Source: Litoreibacter meonggei (GTDB lineage: Bacteria; Pseudomonadota; Alphaproteobacteria; Rhodobacterales; Rhodobacteraceae). Taken from it: 64,000 bases of DNA. Below, piece by piece: positions 51,008 to 60,506 of the stretch. The notes under the pieces were generated by a model, which had not been told where the DNA came from, searched no databases, and was given only the letters and a program-made list of their open reading frames with translations. The DNA is taken from the NCBI RefSeq assembly GCF_003663885.1, contig NZ_RCCE01000002.1, positions 1 through 64,000 on the forward strand, in the 5' to 3' direction. Numbering within the stretch: the first letter of the stretch is position 1; every line of letters starts with the position of its first letter. The translations under genes were made by a program, and so were the position numbers.

Positions 51008-51933
51008 CCCCGCACCGCGGCGACGTGCCGCTCGAACGCCGGATCGGTCATCAACGATTTGCATCTCTCGAACCGTCCGACCGAATACGCCCAGAAATCC
51101 TCTGCCGGATTTCCGTCGGCATGCTGGATCAGCCCCCAAAGCGTCCAGAGCAGATCACACATGGCCTTATAGATTACCATACGCCCCATCTGCGCATCGG
51201 TTGGCGGCGCTCTAAAATAGGCAGTCAACATTTCGATATCTTGTTCGGCGGTCAGCCCGGCCTCGACCGACAAATCGCCGAGGTCCCATAACGCGTCGTT
51301 CATGCCGGAGTACTCAAAATCAACGATCCACATTCTGGTGCCGTCATCTAGGAAGTTCTCACATAGCGGATCACAATGGCTTGGCACCAAGGTTCCGGGC
51401 TGCTCCGCAAGCAGTTGTTTGATCGGTTGCGCGTCAGATACGACCTTGTGGTAACCTTCCGGCAGGTCGGTGTCCTTTCCAGACAGGACCGACAGGTAGT
51501 CGTCGATCATCGCAAACAACTCAAAACGAAACTGGAAGTCTCGCGGCGCGTCGTGCAATTTCCGCAACGCTGTTCCCGCCCGTGCAGGCGAGCCGGCACG
51601 ACTTTGAAACAGATCAGGGATCATGGTTACAATGCCGTCAACACAGTCATTGACCATGACACCGCTTGCGCTGTCCGCCCACAGAACCACAGGCGCTACG
51701 CCTGCCTCTTCGGCAACCCGCGTGTTGTGAATTTCAACGGCGCGGTCGATATAATCTTCAGTCCCCTGCCCGGGGATACGGACCACAACACTTTGGCCGT
51801 CAGCTACGACGCGGTAGACCAGATTGGTCAATCCGCCCATGCGTTGAATTTCAACATTAGCGTCGTCTATATCGGCAAAGCCGTCTACCTTGCGCAGCAC
51901 CTCAAGGATTTGGGTCTTGTTCTCGTCGCTCAT
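51004..51933 (-). CDS. Choline/aminoglycoside kinase-like phosphotransferase, copy 2
   Basis: 309-residue choline-kinase-fold protein: N-lobe MGGLTNLVYRVVADGQSVVV, catalytic PSHCDPLCENFLDDG, metal motif MWIVDFEYSGMNDALWDLGD. Note Cys-Asp replaces the usual His-Asn/Gly-Asp start of the Brenner motif (HxD pattern HCD is kept). Same family as copy 1 but clearly diverged. It begins 13 bases after the second demethylating dehydrogenase gene on the same strand, so the kinase-demethylase pairing is conserved in both operons. Confidence 0.85.
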   Translation of the reverse strand: MSDENKTQILEVLRKVDGFADIDDANVEIQRMGGLTNLVYRVVADGQSVVVRIPGQGTEDYIDRAVEIHNTRVAEEAGVAPVVLWADSASGVMVNDCVDGIVTMIPDLFQSRAGSPARAGTALRKLHDAPRDFQFRFELFAMIDDYLSVLSGKDTDLPEGYHKVVSDAQPIKQLLAEQPGTLVPSHCDPLCENFLDDGTRMWIVDFEYSGMNDALWDLGDLSVEAGLTAEQDIEMLTAYFRAPPTDAQMGRMVIYKAMCDLLWTLWGLIQHADGNPAEDFWAYSVGRFERCKSLMTDPAFERHVAAVRG

Positions 51934-51946
51934 TTGGGTTCCCGCC

Positions 51947-54370
51947 TCAACTCTTCAGCCGCAGATTTTTCGGATCATAAAGCGGCCCGTCAACCCGCGT
52001 GATCTTGTGCCGCTCGCCAAACACCTCCAACTCGAAGTCATCTTCGCCGGCCAGATCCGCTGGAAGGTAACCGAAGATGATCGTTTTATCTACGGTGTGC
52101 CCGAAGCCGGCGCTTGTTGCGACAGAAACAGTTTTGCCCACCTTAACAATAGTTTCTCCGCCTGTGATCGGCAGTTGGTCGTCACAAGTGAAAGTACACA
52201 ATCGCCTGTCAGTGCCATTCGCCCTTTGCTGTTCCAACACGGCGCGACCTTTGAAATCCGCTTTGCTTTTCAGATGCACTCGAAAGCCGAGCCCCGCCTC
52301 AATTGGCGTATAGTCGGGCGTGATATCGGCACTCCAGTAAAGGTATCCCTTCTCCAGACGCAGGCTTTCAATCGCGCGGTAGCCGACGTCGCGAATGCCA
52401 TGCGCCTGACCGGAACTCCACAATAGATCATAAACATGGCGCCCGAACTCGGTGGGGATATGCAATTCCCACCCCAACTCTCCCACATAGCCGATACGCG
52501 TGGCGAGCACGGTTGCAGCACCGACGACAATCTCCTGTGCAGTCCCGAAAGGAAATACGTCATTGGATAGATCATCCTCCGACACGCTTTGAAGCACTTT
52601 ACGCGCCTTGGGTCCGCAGATATTCACTACAGCACGAGCTGACGTCACTTCGATCAGATGCACAGAGCCATCGGTTGGCAACGCACGTCTAATCCAGTCG
52701 CTGTCATGCATCCCGAATCCCGAACCGGTCACGATGTAGAACCGATCCATAGCGAGACGGGTGATAGTCACGTCAGCTTCGATTCCACCCTTACCATTGC
52801 AAAGCTGCGTATAGATGACAGCGCCTACGGGCTTGTCCATGTTGGACACGGCGATGCGTTGCAGCACGGGTAAAGCCTCCGCCCCGATCAGCTCGAACTT
52901 GGAAAAGCTAGATTGATCGATCAACGCCACCCCTTCACGTACGGCCTTGTGTTCTTCGGCGGCATACGTCTTCCACCCCGGATTGATGAAGGCCAACTGG
53001 TCCGCCTGATCAACGCCCTTCGGCGCAAACCACAATGGGCGTTCCCAGCCGTTCTTTGATCCGAAAATAGCGCCATGTTCCTTCACGCGGTCATGAAGTG
53101 GGCTCAACCGGAGATTGCGCGCCGTTTCCGCCTCCTGCCCTGGGTACCGCATTTTGTAATGATGCGCGTAGTGTTCGACGGCGCGCGGATACATGAATGC
53201 CTTGGTGGCGTGATGCGGGCTGAAACGGCGCACATCCAGCGGCCAAAGATCAAGACTGGGGCTGCCATCGAGTATCCACTCGGCAATCATCTCGCCCGCG
53301 CCACCACCCGCCGCGATCCCGTACAGGAACCCCGTCGACAGCATCAGGTTTTTCAGGTTTGGGGCCCAGCCCATGACAAAATCGCCATCTGCGGAATACG
53401 GGATTGGACCGTTGATGACTTGGCGAATGCCCACCTCATTAACCACCGGTGTCACCTGCCCCGCCATTTCGGCCAGCGGTGCAAAACGGTCTAGATTGTC
53501 AGGCAAAAGCTGGCGGACGAATTCGCCGGGAATGCCCTTGTCGCCAAATGGCAGGGTGTCGTCTTCGTAGCCGCCAATGACCAGCCGCCCGCCGGCATCG
53601 GGCTTGTAGTAAACCAACCGCTCAGGGTCGCGCAGTGTCGGCAAGCCTTTGACCAGCTCGGGATCGGGCAGCGGTTCGGTGACGATATACTGGTGCTCTA
53701 CCGCGCAGGCTGGGACGATCACGCCCAGCTTCGCCGCCAGCTCGCGGCTCCACATACCCGCGGCCAGAACGACCGTTTCCGCCTCATAGTCGCCTTCGGT
53801 GGTCATCACTTTTGTGATGCGGTTATTTACGATTTCGAAGTCGGTAACCTTCACGCCTTGCAGGATCTTCGCCCCATGCATCCGCGCGCCGCTCGCGATG
53901 GCTTGGCACAGGCTGGCGGGGTCGACATGCCCGTCGGACGGGATAAACGCCGCGCCTTTCAGCCCTGTCGCGTCAATGTAGGGAAACAGCGATTTCGCCT
54001 CATCCGGTGTGACCATCTCCATTTCCAGATCAAAGCTACGCGCCATTGTGGTCAACCGTTTGGCTTCCAGCATTCGTTCTTTGGTCGCCGCGAGCCGTAG
54101 ACTGCCAACCTTTTTCCAATCGAACGCCATGCCAGTCTCGGCTTCCAACTGGTCATACATCGCGACGGAGCGTTTCAGCATCCGCGTGGTATTGCGCGAT
54201 GACCGTAGCTGTCCGACCAAACCAGCGGCATGCCACGTCGCCCCTTCAGTCAGCGACGCCTTCTCAAGAAGAACCACATCTTTCTCGCCGGACTTTGCCA
54301 AATGATACGCAATCGAGCAGCCGATGATGCCGCCACCAATGATCAGATGCTTCGCTGAATGTACCGCCAT
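51947..54370 (-). CDS. FAD/GcvT demethylating dehydrogenase, copy 2
   Basis: 807 aa, the same two-domain plan as the protein at 41779-44220. FAD motif LIIGGGIIGCSIAYHL, His47 in ATWHAAGLVGQLRSSRN, and a GcvT folate domain (TQLCNGKGGIEADVTI, YVGELGWELHIP, YRAIESLRLEKGYLYW). Many regions align with copy 1 but overall they look like old paralogues with different substrates. First gene of the operon with kinase copy 2; divergent from the third DeoR gene. The start 54370 is the only plausible one; its ribosome site is weak. Confidence 0.88.
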   Translation of the reverse strand: MAVHSAKHLIIGGGIIGCSIAYHLAKSGEKDVVLLEKASLTEGATWHAAGLVGQLRSSRNTTRMLKRSVAMYDQLEAETGMAFDWKKVGSLRLAATKERMLEAKRLTTMARSFDLEMEMVTPDEAKSLFPYIDATGLKGAAFIPSDGHVDPASLCQAIASGARMHGAKILQGVKVTDFEIVNNRITKVMTTEGDYEAETVVLAAGMWSRELAAKLGVIVPACAVEHQYIVTEPLPDPELVKGLPTLRDPERLVYYKPDAGGRLVIGGYEDDTLPFGDKGIPGEFVRQLLPDNLDRFAPLAEMAGQVTPVVNEVGIRQVINGPIPYSADGDFVMGWAPNLKNLMLSTGFLYGIAAGGGAGEMIAEWILDGSPSLDLWPLDVRRFSPHHATKAFMYPRAVEHYAHHYKMRYPGQEAETARNLRLSPLHDRVKEHGAIFGSKNGWERPLWFAPKGVDQADQLAFINPGWKTYAAEEHKAVREGVALIDQSSFSKFELIGAEALPVLQRIAVSNMDKPVGAVIYTQLCNGKGGIEADVTITRLAMDRFYIVTGSGFGMHDSDWIRRALPTDGSVHLIEVTSARAVVNICGPKARKVLQSVSEDDLSNDVFPFGTAQEIVVGAATVLATRIGYVGELGWELHIPTEFGRHVYDLLWSSGQAHGIRDVGYRAIESLRLEKGYLYWSADITPDYTPIEAGLGFRVHLKSKADFKGRAVLEQQRANGTDRRLCTFTCDDQLPITGGETIVKVGKTVSVATSAGFGHTVDKTIIFGYLPADLAGEDDFELEVFGERHKITRVDGPLYDPKNLRLKS

Positions 54371-54382
54371 GACACGCCTGTT

Positions 54383-54432
54383 TTGCTAAATTCCCCTCCT
54401 ATAAGGCTTCCATTCAAAACAACATTTAGCAA
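54383..54432. promoter_or_regulatory. Inverted repeat in divergent promoter, candidate DeoR operator
   Basis: TTGCTAAAT (54383-54391) and ATTTAGCAA (54424-54432) are perfect 9-base inverse copies 32 bases apart, in the AT-rich gap between the copy 2 dehydrogenase and the third DeoR gene. Two CAACAT direct repeats overlap the right arm. Confidence 0.45.
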
Positions 54433-54518
54433 CATATTTTTTGCTTTTTGTTGAATTTCAGCCTTGAGGCACAATTTTGCATCCCATATTTTAGCTGGAA
54501 TCCTAAAACGGGCGCCCA

Positions 54519-55283
54519 ATGTCAAAGCACGAGCAAGAAATCCTGTCCCTCGTAAACCTGCGAGGAACGATCACCGTGGTTGAGCTGGCTCAGACATTGG
54601 ATGTCTCCGACCAGACGATCCGGCGGATTGTGAAGCCGATGGAAGAGCGTGGCGTGGTTCGAAAAGTCCATGGCGCACTCATCAGTACGCAAGAAGTTAT
54701 GGATCCGCCCTTCCTTGCGCGGATGAACAAGAACCGCGCAGCAAAGGTCGCGATTGCCAATTGCGTTGCCGATCTGGTGCAGGACGGATCGTCACTGGCC
54801 ATAGATACGGGCTCCACATCAGGGTATGTCGCTCAGGCTTTGCGGCGGCGGAAAAACCTGACGATCGTGACCAACTCGGCCTATATCGCCAGCACCTTGT
54901 CGATGGTCGAGGGAAACCGCGTGTTCATGGCTGGCACCCAGTTAAGAAACCATGACGGAGCAGCGTTCGACCGCGCGGCCTTTGACGTCATCGCAAGTCT
55001 CACGGTCCAGCATGCAATTCTCTCGGCCTCCTCGGTCCACCCGACACGCGGGTTTCTGGCCTTCGATCAATGTGAAATCGACATCGCACGCGCGATGATA
55101 GATATCTCTGCACGTACTGTTATGGCCGTTGATGCGACGAAGTTCTCGGCAAGCGGCTCCCTGCCCTCACTGCGCATGCCGGAGCTGCGGGCGAATGATG
55201 TGGTTGTTGTCGACCAATCGCCGGGAGCGGCGTTCTCGGATTTGATCGACCCCAAGCAGCTGGTTGTTGCGGCAGGCCAATAG
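54519..55283 (+). CDS. DeoR/GlpR-family transcriptional regulator (third of three)
   Basis: DeoR HTH (ILSLVNLRGTITVVELAQTL, then LDVSDQTIRRIVKPMEERGV, VRKVHGALI) and DeoRC sensor domain (SLAIDTGSTSGYVAQAL, IVTNSAYIASTL, RGFLAFDQCEIDIARA). 254 aa. Divergent from the copy 2 dehydrogenase operon and convergent, with one base between stops, with the Ugp importer genes. It could control either; the shared inverted repeat favours the dehydrogenase operon. Confidence 0.9.
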   Translation: MSKHEQEILSLVNLRGTITVVELAQTLDVSDQTIRRIVKPMEERGVVRKVHGALISTQEVMDPPFLARMNKNRAAKVAIANCVADLVQDGSSLAIDTGSTSGYVAQALRRRKNLTIVTNSAYIASTLSMVEGNRVFMAGTQLRNHDGAAFDRAAFDVIASLTVQHAILSASSVHPTRGFLAFDQCEIDIARAMIDISARTVMAVDATKFSASGSLPSLRMPELRANDVVVVDQSPGAAFSDLIDPKQLVVAAGQ

Positions 55284-55284
55284 G

Positions 55285-56298
55285 CTACACGCGGCGTCCT
55301 TTGTCATTGAACGCCATCTCGTCGTCAGCGCCCCAGTCCACGCCGACCGGATCGCCCGCGACGGGCAAGTCCATCGCACCATCCTGCCTAACCGTGAAGG
55401 TCTCGGTCCCCGAATTCATGCGCAGGTGAACGAGCGTCTCGGCCCCGAGCGCTTCGGTGAACACCACGTTTCCGCTCAGCTTGCCCTGCCCCGAGGGCAG
55501 CAGGGTTATATGTTCTGGCCGTATGCCAATTTTGGACGCCCCCTTTGGTGCGTCCGGCACCAAAGCCGCATCAATGAAGTTCGTGGCGGGTGAGCCGATG
55601 AAACCGGCCACAAACTCGGTCTGCGGGTTGGAGTAAACCTCTAACGGCGCACCGATCTGGTCGGCCACGCCGCCATTCATCACCACCATGCGGTCGGCCA
55701 GTGTCATTGCCTCGACCTGATCGTGGGTCACATACAGCGCGGTGATGCCAAGACGCGATTGCAATTCCTTGATCTCTAGCCGCATTTGCACTCGCAGCTT
55801 GGCATCCAGATTGGACAACGGCTCGTCGAACAAAAACACCTTGGGCTTGCGCACGATGGCCCGCCCCATGGCAACACGTTGACGCTGCCCGCCCGACAGC
55901 TCGCGTGGCTTGCGTTTGAGGTAGGGTTCCAGTTGCAACATCCGCGCGGCCTCTGCCACCCGCTCAGTGATCTCCGCCTTGGGCGTCTTGGCGATCTTCA
56001 GCCCGTAGGCCATGTTTTCCTCGACTGACATATGCGGGTAGAGCGCGTAGTTCTGGAACACCATAGCTATGTCGCGGTCCATCGGCTCAACCCCGTTGAC
56101 CTGCGCTCCGTCGATCGTGATCTCGCCGGAGGTCACCGTTTCAAGCCCCGCGACCATGCGTAGAAGCGTGGACTTGCCACAGCCGGAAGGGCCGACGATG
56201 ACGATAAACTCGCCGTCCGCGATGTCGATATCCACGCCATGGATAACGTCGGTCTTGCCGAAGGATTTCTTGATATTGTCGAGCTTGATCGTTGCCAT
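55285..56298 (-). CDS. ugpC: sn-Glycerol-3-phosphate-type ABC ATP-binding protein UgpC
   Basis: ATPase of an import complex: Walker [15 protein letters not shown]-loop [12 protein letters not shown], signature [15 protein letters not shown], Walker [13 protein letters not shown]-loop [13 protein letters not shown]. The C-terminal TOBE domain ([14 protein letters not shown]) follows. 337 aa, rather short for UgpC/MalK but complete. Last gene of ugpBAEC, directly abutting ugpE. Confidence 0.92.
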   Translation of the reverse strand: MATIKLDNIKKSFGKTDVIHGVDIDIADGEFIVIVGPSGCGKSTLLRMVAGLETVTSGEITIDGAQVNGVEPMDRDIAMVFQNYALYPHMSVEENMAYGLKIAKTPKAEITERVAEAARMLQLEPYLKRKPRELSGGQRQRVAMGRAIVRKPKVFLFDEPLSNLDAKLRVQMRLEIKELQSRLGITALYVTHDQVEAMTLADRMVVMNGGVADQIGAPLEVYSNPQTEFVAGFIGSPATNFIDAALVPDAPKGASKIGIRPEHITLLPSGQGKLSGNVVFTEALGAETLVHLRMNSGTETFTVRQDGAMDLPVAGDPVGVDWGADDEMAFNDKGRRV

Positions 56299-57159
56299 TT
56301 ATTTCTCGCTATCCACAAGTCCGCGTATGAAAAGTCGTTGCATCGAGACCACCACAATCACCGGCGGCAGCATCGCCAGAATGGATGTCGCCATGATCAC
56401 CGGCCAGTCCGCATAGTCGTCGCCACTGGGGAACATCTGCTTGATGCCCATGACGATCGTGTTCATCGACGGGTCGGTGGTGATCAGCAGCGGCCACAGG
56501 TATTGGTTCCAACCATAGATAAACAGGATCACGAACAGCGCCGCGATATTGGTCCGGCTCATCGGCAGCAGGATATCCCAGAAGAACCGCATGGGCCGCG
56601 CCCCGTCGACGCGGGCGGCCTCGGCCAGCTCGTCCGGGACGGTCATAAAGAACTGGCGGAACAGGAAGGTCGCCGTGGCCGACGCGATCAGCGGGAAGAT
56701 CAACCCGCTATAGCTGTTGAGCATGCCGAAGCCTGCGACAACCTCATAGGTCGGCACGATCCGCACCTCTACGGGTAGCATCAGCGTCAGGAAGATCAGC
56801 CAGAAGAACAACCGCCGTCCAGGAAATTTAAAATAGACGATGGCGAAGGCTGAGAGCAACGAGATCAGGATTTTGCCGAGCGCGATGCCCATCGCCATGA
56901 CGAAGGAGTTCATTAGCATCGAGGCCACCGGCGCATTGATGCCCGAGGTCAGCGCCTTGGAATAGTTGGTCAGGAATTGATCGCCGGGCCAAAGCGGCAT
57001 GGGCGGGCTGATGATATCGGATTGGGTCACGGTGGACGCGACAAAGGCCAGCCAGATCGGGAAGAAGATAACCAGCACGCCGATGATCAGCCCCACATGG
57101 GTGAAGTAGTGGCCTACGCCACGTTTCTCGACCATGCCATCTTGTGTAACCCGCGCCAT
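56299..57159 (-). CDS. ugpE: sn-Glycerol-3-phosphate-type ABC permease UgpE
   Basis: MalG-type permease, 286 aa, with an N-terminal cytoplasmic stretch, six helices and the EAA loop [40 protein letters not shown] and [20 protein letters not shown] are standard for UgpE. It abuts ugpC, and its start overlaps the ugpA stop by one base. Confidence 0.92.
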   Translation of the reverse strand: MARVTQDGMVEKRGVGHYFTHVGLIIGVLVIFFPIWLAFVASTVTQSDIISPPMPLWPGDQFLTNYSKALTSGINAPVASMLMNSFVMAMGIALGKILISLLSAFAIVYFKFPGRRLFFWLIFLTLMLPVEVRIVPTYEVVAGFGMLNSYSGLIFPLIASATATFLFRQFFMTVPDELAEAARVDGARPMRFFWDILLPMSRTNIAALFVILFIYGWNQYLWPLLITTDPSMNTIVMGIKQMFPSGDDYADWPVIMATSILAMLPPVIVVVSMQRLFIRGLVDSEK

Positions 57160-58040
57160 CAGTAATGCACCCTGCGTTCGATGAACTTGAACTGCACGAT
57201 GGTCAGCGCCCCCACGATCACTAGCAAGATCACCGATTGCGCGGCGGAGGAGCCAAGGTCCTGACTTACGAATCCGTCAGAGAACACCTTGTAGACAAGG
57301 ATCGTCGTTGCCTGTTGCGGTCCGCCGGCGGTGATGGTGTGGATCACCCCGAAGGTCTCGAAGAACGCGTAGACGATGTTGACCACCAGCAAGAAGAACG
57401 TGGTTGGGCTGAGCAGCGGAAAAACGATGGTGCGGAACCGCGTCCAGAAGCGCGCGCCGTCGATGGCGGCGGCCTCGATCACCGATTTGGGAATGGCTTG
57501 CAGGCCCGCAAGGAAGAACAGGAAGTTATAGCTCACCCGCCCCCAGCTTGAGGCGACGACGACAAGGCCCATGGCCTCCGCCTCATTCAGGACGTGGTTC
57601 CAGTCATAGCCCAGCAGGCCCAGATACCATGACACCACGCCCACGCGGGTGTTGAACATGAACAGCCACAGCACGCCCGCGACCGCTGGCGCCACGGCAT
57701 AGGGCCAGATCAGCAACGTACGGTAGACGCCGGAGCCTTTGATCAGCCGGTCCGCCAGCACCGCCAGATACAGCGCGAAGCCCATGGAGGTTACCGTGAC
57801 CAGAATAGAGAACACCGCGGTCGTCACAAAAGACGCGCGATAGTAGGAATCGCCCAAGAGGTATTCGAAATTTCCCAAGCCCACCCACTTCATGGACAGA
57901 CCGAACGGGTCGGGGATGAACAGCGACTGATAGATCGCCTGCCCCGCCGGATAGAAGAAAAACACTGCCGTGATGATGATCTGCGGCATAAGCAGGCACA
58001 TCGGCAGCAGCCAGCCCTTAAAGGTGACGCGCTTTTCCAT
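57159..58040 (-). CDS. ugpA: sn-Glycerol-3-phosphate-type ABC permease UgpA
   Basis: MalF-type permease, 293 aa. Typical UgpA pattern: [46 protein letters not shown], and the EAA loop [23 protein letters not shown]. It ends [13 protein letters not shown], as UgpA proteins do. Second gene after ugpB, from which it is separated by a hairpin-containing gap of 73 bases. Confidence 0.93.
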   Translation of the reverse strand: MEKRVTFKGWLLPMCLLMPQIIITAVFFFYPAGQAIYQSLFIPDPFGLSMKWVGLGNFEYLLGDSYYRASFVTTAVFSILVTVTSMGFALYLAVLADRLIKGSGVYRTLLIWPYAVAPAVAGVLWLFMFNTRVGVVSWYLGLLGYDWNHVLNEAEAMGLVVVASSWGRVSYNFLFFLAGLQAIPKSVIEAAAIDGARFWTRFRTIVFPLLSPTTFFLLVVNIVYAFFETFGVIHTITAGGPQQATTILVYKVFSDGFVSQDLGSSAAQSVILLVIVGALTIVQFKFIERRVHY

Positions 58041-58072
58041 TCAAATTTCTCGCCCCCTTGACCGGTCGTACG

Positions 58073-58105
58073 TGCAAGGCGTCAGAGGGATTCCGACGCC
58101 TTGCA
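58073..58105 (-). promoter_or_regulatory. Intercistronic hairpin between ugpB and ugpA
   Basis: TGCAAGGCGTC (58073-58083) pairs perfectly with GACGCCTTGCA (58095-58105), an 11-bp stem with an 11-base loop, and no T-run after it. Placed directly after the binding-protein gene, it may keep ugpB mRNA more abundant than that of the membrane subunits. Confidence 0.6.
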
Positions 58106-58113
58106 AGTTTGCT

Positions 58114-59424
58114 TTAGCGGTTGGCTTGCTCGAAGCGGCGCAGCAACGCGTCACCACGTTCCTTGGCGCTATCAAGGGCGGTTTGGGCGTCCTTGTCACC
58201 GGCCCAGACGGCTTCCAGCTCTTCGTCGATGATCCCCCGGATCTGGTCGAAGGAACCAAGACGCAGGCCCTTCGAATTGCCCGTCGGCGCCTTGCCGGTC
58301 ATCTGCTGGCCCGCGATTTCGGTGCCGGGGTTTTCGTCGTAGAACCCTTCCGCTTTGGTTTGCTCGGCAGCCGCGTTGGTGATCGGCAGATAGCCGGTGT
58401 TCTGGTGCCATTTCGCCTGCACGTCAGAGCTGGACAGGAAGGACAGGAATTGAGAGACACCCTTGTATTCCTCGGCATCATGGCCAGCCATAACCCAAAG
58501 CGAAGACCCGCCGATGATCGTGTTTTGCGGCGCGTTGCCAGCACCTTCCCAATACGGAAGCGTGCGGATTTCAAAGTCAAACTTCGCCTCAGCCTTCACA
58601 CCCGCGTAGCCGGCGGAGCTTTCGGTGAACAGCGCACATTCGCCCGAACGGAAGTTCGCGCCACCTTCATTGCGGCGCCCCGTGTAGATGAACTTGCCAT
58701 CTTTGGCCCATTGTCCCATCGCCTCGACATGCGCGACCTGAACCGGGCCGTTCAACATTAGCTCGGTGTCGAGACCGGCAAAGCCGTTATCCTTGGATGC
58801 GAAAGGCACATCGTGCCACGCTGACATGTTCTCAAGATGCACCCAGCTTTGCCAAGCGGTCACCAATGGACAATCCTGCCCACCAGCTTTCAGCTCATCC
58901 AACGCTTCGCCGACATTCTGCCATGTGGACAGGTCCATGTCGGGGTCCATTCCAGCGGCTTTGAACGCATCACGATTCACGTAAAGCACCGGTGTCGAGG
59001 AGTTGTAGGGCAGCGACAGCATATCGCCATCTGTCGTTGTATAGTAACCTTTGACGGCGCCCATATACCCATCGGGGTCAAATGGCGCGCCACCTTCAGC
59101 CATCACTTCATAGACCGGCTTGATCGCCCCTTTTGCGGCCATCATAGTGGCAGTACCCACCTCGAACACCATCAGGATGTGAGGCTGCTCGCCCGCACGG
59201 AACGCAGCGATCCCCGCGTTCAATGTCTCCGAATAGTTGCCCTTGTGGCTGCCGACGACGACGAAGTCCGACTGGCTCGCGTTGAACTCTTCTATTTGCA
59301 CCGCCAACAGCTCGCCCAGACGTCCGGTGAACGCATGCCACCACTGGATTTCCGTTGCGGCGTACGCATTCGACGACAACGCAATGGTTGACGCGAACGC
59401 GCCTAGTAGTGTTTTGATTTTCAT
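58114..59424 (-). CDS. ugpB: sn-Glycerol-3-phosphate-type ABC substrate-binding protein UgpB
   Basis: Periplasmic binding protein of family 1, 436 aa. Signal peptide 1-22 (SSNAYAA). The mature protein starts TEIQWWHAFTGRLGELL, contains LSLPYNSSTPVLYVNRDAF and AGVKAEAKFDFEIRTLPYW, and has the conserved IIGGSSLWVMAGH near residue 290, all close to UgpB. Ligands of UgpB are glycerol 3-phosphate and glycerophosphodiesters such as glycerophosphocholine or glycerophosphoethanolamine. First gene of ugpBAEC; GGAGGACATC precedes the start. No phosphodiesterase gene is in the window. Confidence 0.92.
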   Translation of the reverse strand: MKIKTLLGAFASTIALSSNAYAATEIQWWHAFTGRLGELLAVQIEEFNASQSDFVVVGSHKGNYSETLNAGIAAFRAGEQPHILMVFEVGTATMMAAKGAIKPVYEVMAEGGAPFDPDGYMGAVKGYYTTTDGDMLSLPYNSSTPVLYVNRDAFKAAGMDPDMDLSTWQNVGEALDELKAGGQDCPLVTAWQSWVHLENMSAWHDVPFASKDNGFAGLDTELMLNGPVQVAHVEAMGQWAKDGKFIYTGRRNEGGANFRSGECALFTESSAGYAGVKAEAKFDFEIRTLPYWEGAGNAPQNTIIGGSSLWVMAGHDAEEYKGVSQFLSFLSSSDVQAKWHQNTGYLPITNAAAEQTKAEGFYDENPGTEIAGQQMTGKAPTGNSKGLRLGSFDQIRGIIDEELEAVWAGDKDAQTALDSAKERGDALLRRFEQANR

Positions 59425-59628
59425 GATGTCCTCCCAGACTGAAAAGATTTTTCTATCCTATGCCACGAGCTTAGCGGCACGATTGCAAGCGTGGCAAGCC
59501 TGTTCGACCGAACCGGTCTCGCGTCTCCATCCACACGTCCTCCGCTGGCAATAGGATGCGAAGGTAACATGACAATGACACTATTCAACACACAGCGGAT
59601 CGCCCTGCGGAAACCGTCATCCGTCAAA
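59425..59628. promoter_or_regulatory. Gene-free gap upstream of ugpB
   Basis: 204 bases between the ugpB start and the stop of the orphan permease, both leftward. It must hold the ugpB promoter. I looked for remains of an ABC ATPase (Walker or signature motifs) that would complete the adjacent permease and saw none, and no clear operator or terminator. Confidence 0.35.
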
Positions 59629-60402
59629 TCAGCCGTGGCTTGGTCGTCGCCAACGGGTCGCGCGCCGTTCCATGACACCGATCACGCCGTATTCCAGCAC
59701 CAACATCAGGGCCACGAAGCTCAGCGCATAAGCGAGCACATAACCTGTTTCAAACAGCTGAAAATAGAGATGTATCTGAAAGCCCACCCCGTCGCTTCGC
59801 CCTAGAAATTCGACCACAAGCACGATTTTCCAGATGATCGCCAGTCCGTTGCGCGTGCTGGAAGCCAGATATGGCCAAAGTTGCGGCAGGATTACATGAC
59901 GCAGGCGCGTGAATGCCGACATGCGATAGGCCTGCGACATCTCCTTCAGCTTCGGGTCAAGCGCATGCACCCCTTCGCGGATCGTGACTGCAACCATCGC
60001 CGTCTTGTTCAAGGCGACGGCGGTGATGGCGGCCACTTCATTCAGGCCGATCCATAGATAGCACAGCACAATCACCACCAAGGCAGGCACATTCAACAGC
60101 ACCACCAGCCACGCGCCGAACCAGCGGTTAAGTGTTACATTCATCCCCATCGCGATGCCGATCACCACGCCGAACACCATCGCCAGAGCAAAGGCCAGCA
60201 CGACCCGCCGTAACGTTGCGATAACATGGCGGGGCAATTCCCCTGATGCGGTTTCGCTCAGGAAGATGCCCCACACCTCGTTCGGACCGGGCAAAACTGT
60301 TGAATCCCCACCCCACCACGCAGCCGCGGCCCATAGCGCCACAAGCCCGATGAGCGAGACCACAACAACAGGCGCTTGGTTCTGGGTGGCTCCGTTCTGC
60401 AT
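59629..60402 (-). CDS. ABC transporter permease (SsuC/TauC type), orphan
   Basis: 257-residue permease with six helices: VVVSLIGLVALWAAAAWW at the start, LPGPNEVWGIFLSE, and the EAA-type loop KLKEMSQAYRMSAFTRLRHV. It ends like TauC/SsuC proteins (SSTRNGLAIIWKIVLVVEFL). No ATPase or binding-protein gene adjoins it on either side, which is unusual for this family. It is divergent from the NosR-like gene with a 104-base gap. Partners may be encoded elsewhere, or the gene may be a remnant. Substrate unknown. Confidence 0.85.
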   Translation of the reverse strand: MQNGATQNQAPVVVVSLIGLVALWAAAAWWGGDSTVLPGPNEVWGIFLSETASGELPRHVIATLRRVVLAFALAMVFGVVIGIAMGMNVTLNRWFGAWLVVLLNVPALVVIVLCYLWIGLNEVAAITAVALNKTAMVAVTIREGVHALDPKLKEMSQAYRMSAFTRLRHVILPQLWPYLASSTRNGLAIIWKIVLVVEFLGRSDGVGFQIHLYFQLFETGYVLAYALSFVALMLVLEYGVIGVMERRATRWRRPSHG

Positions 60403-60506
60403 AGCAGAAGAGTGTCACGGAACACCCAGCACCCCCAAGCGATAATCCACCCGATCATACCTAAGTCGAATAGGGTCAGCGTGCCGCCCCGCATAGTCTG
60501 CGAGGC

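Noticed and set aside
59421-59678. An 85-codon leftward frame between ugpB and the orphan permease
   Set aside because: It overlaps the permease end in another frame and has no Walker, signature or other motif; it is not a remnant of the missing ATPase.
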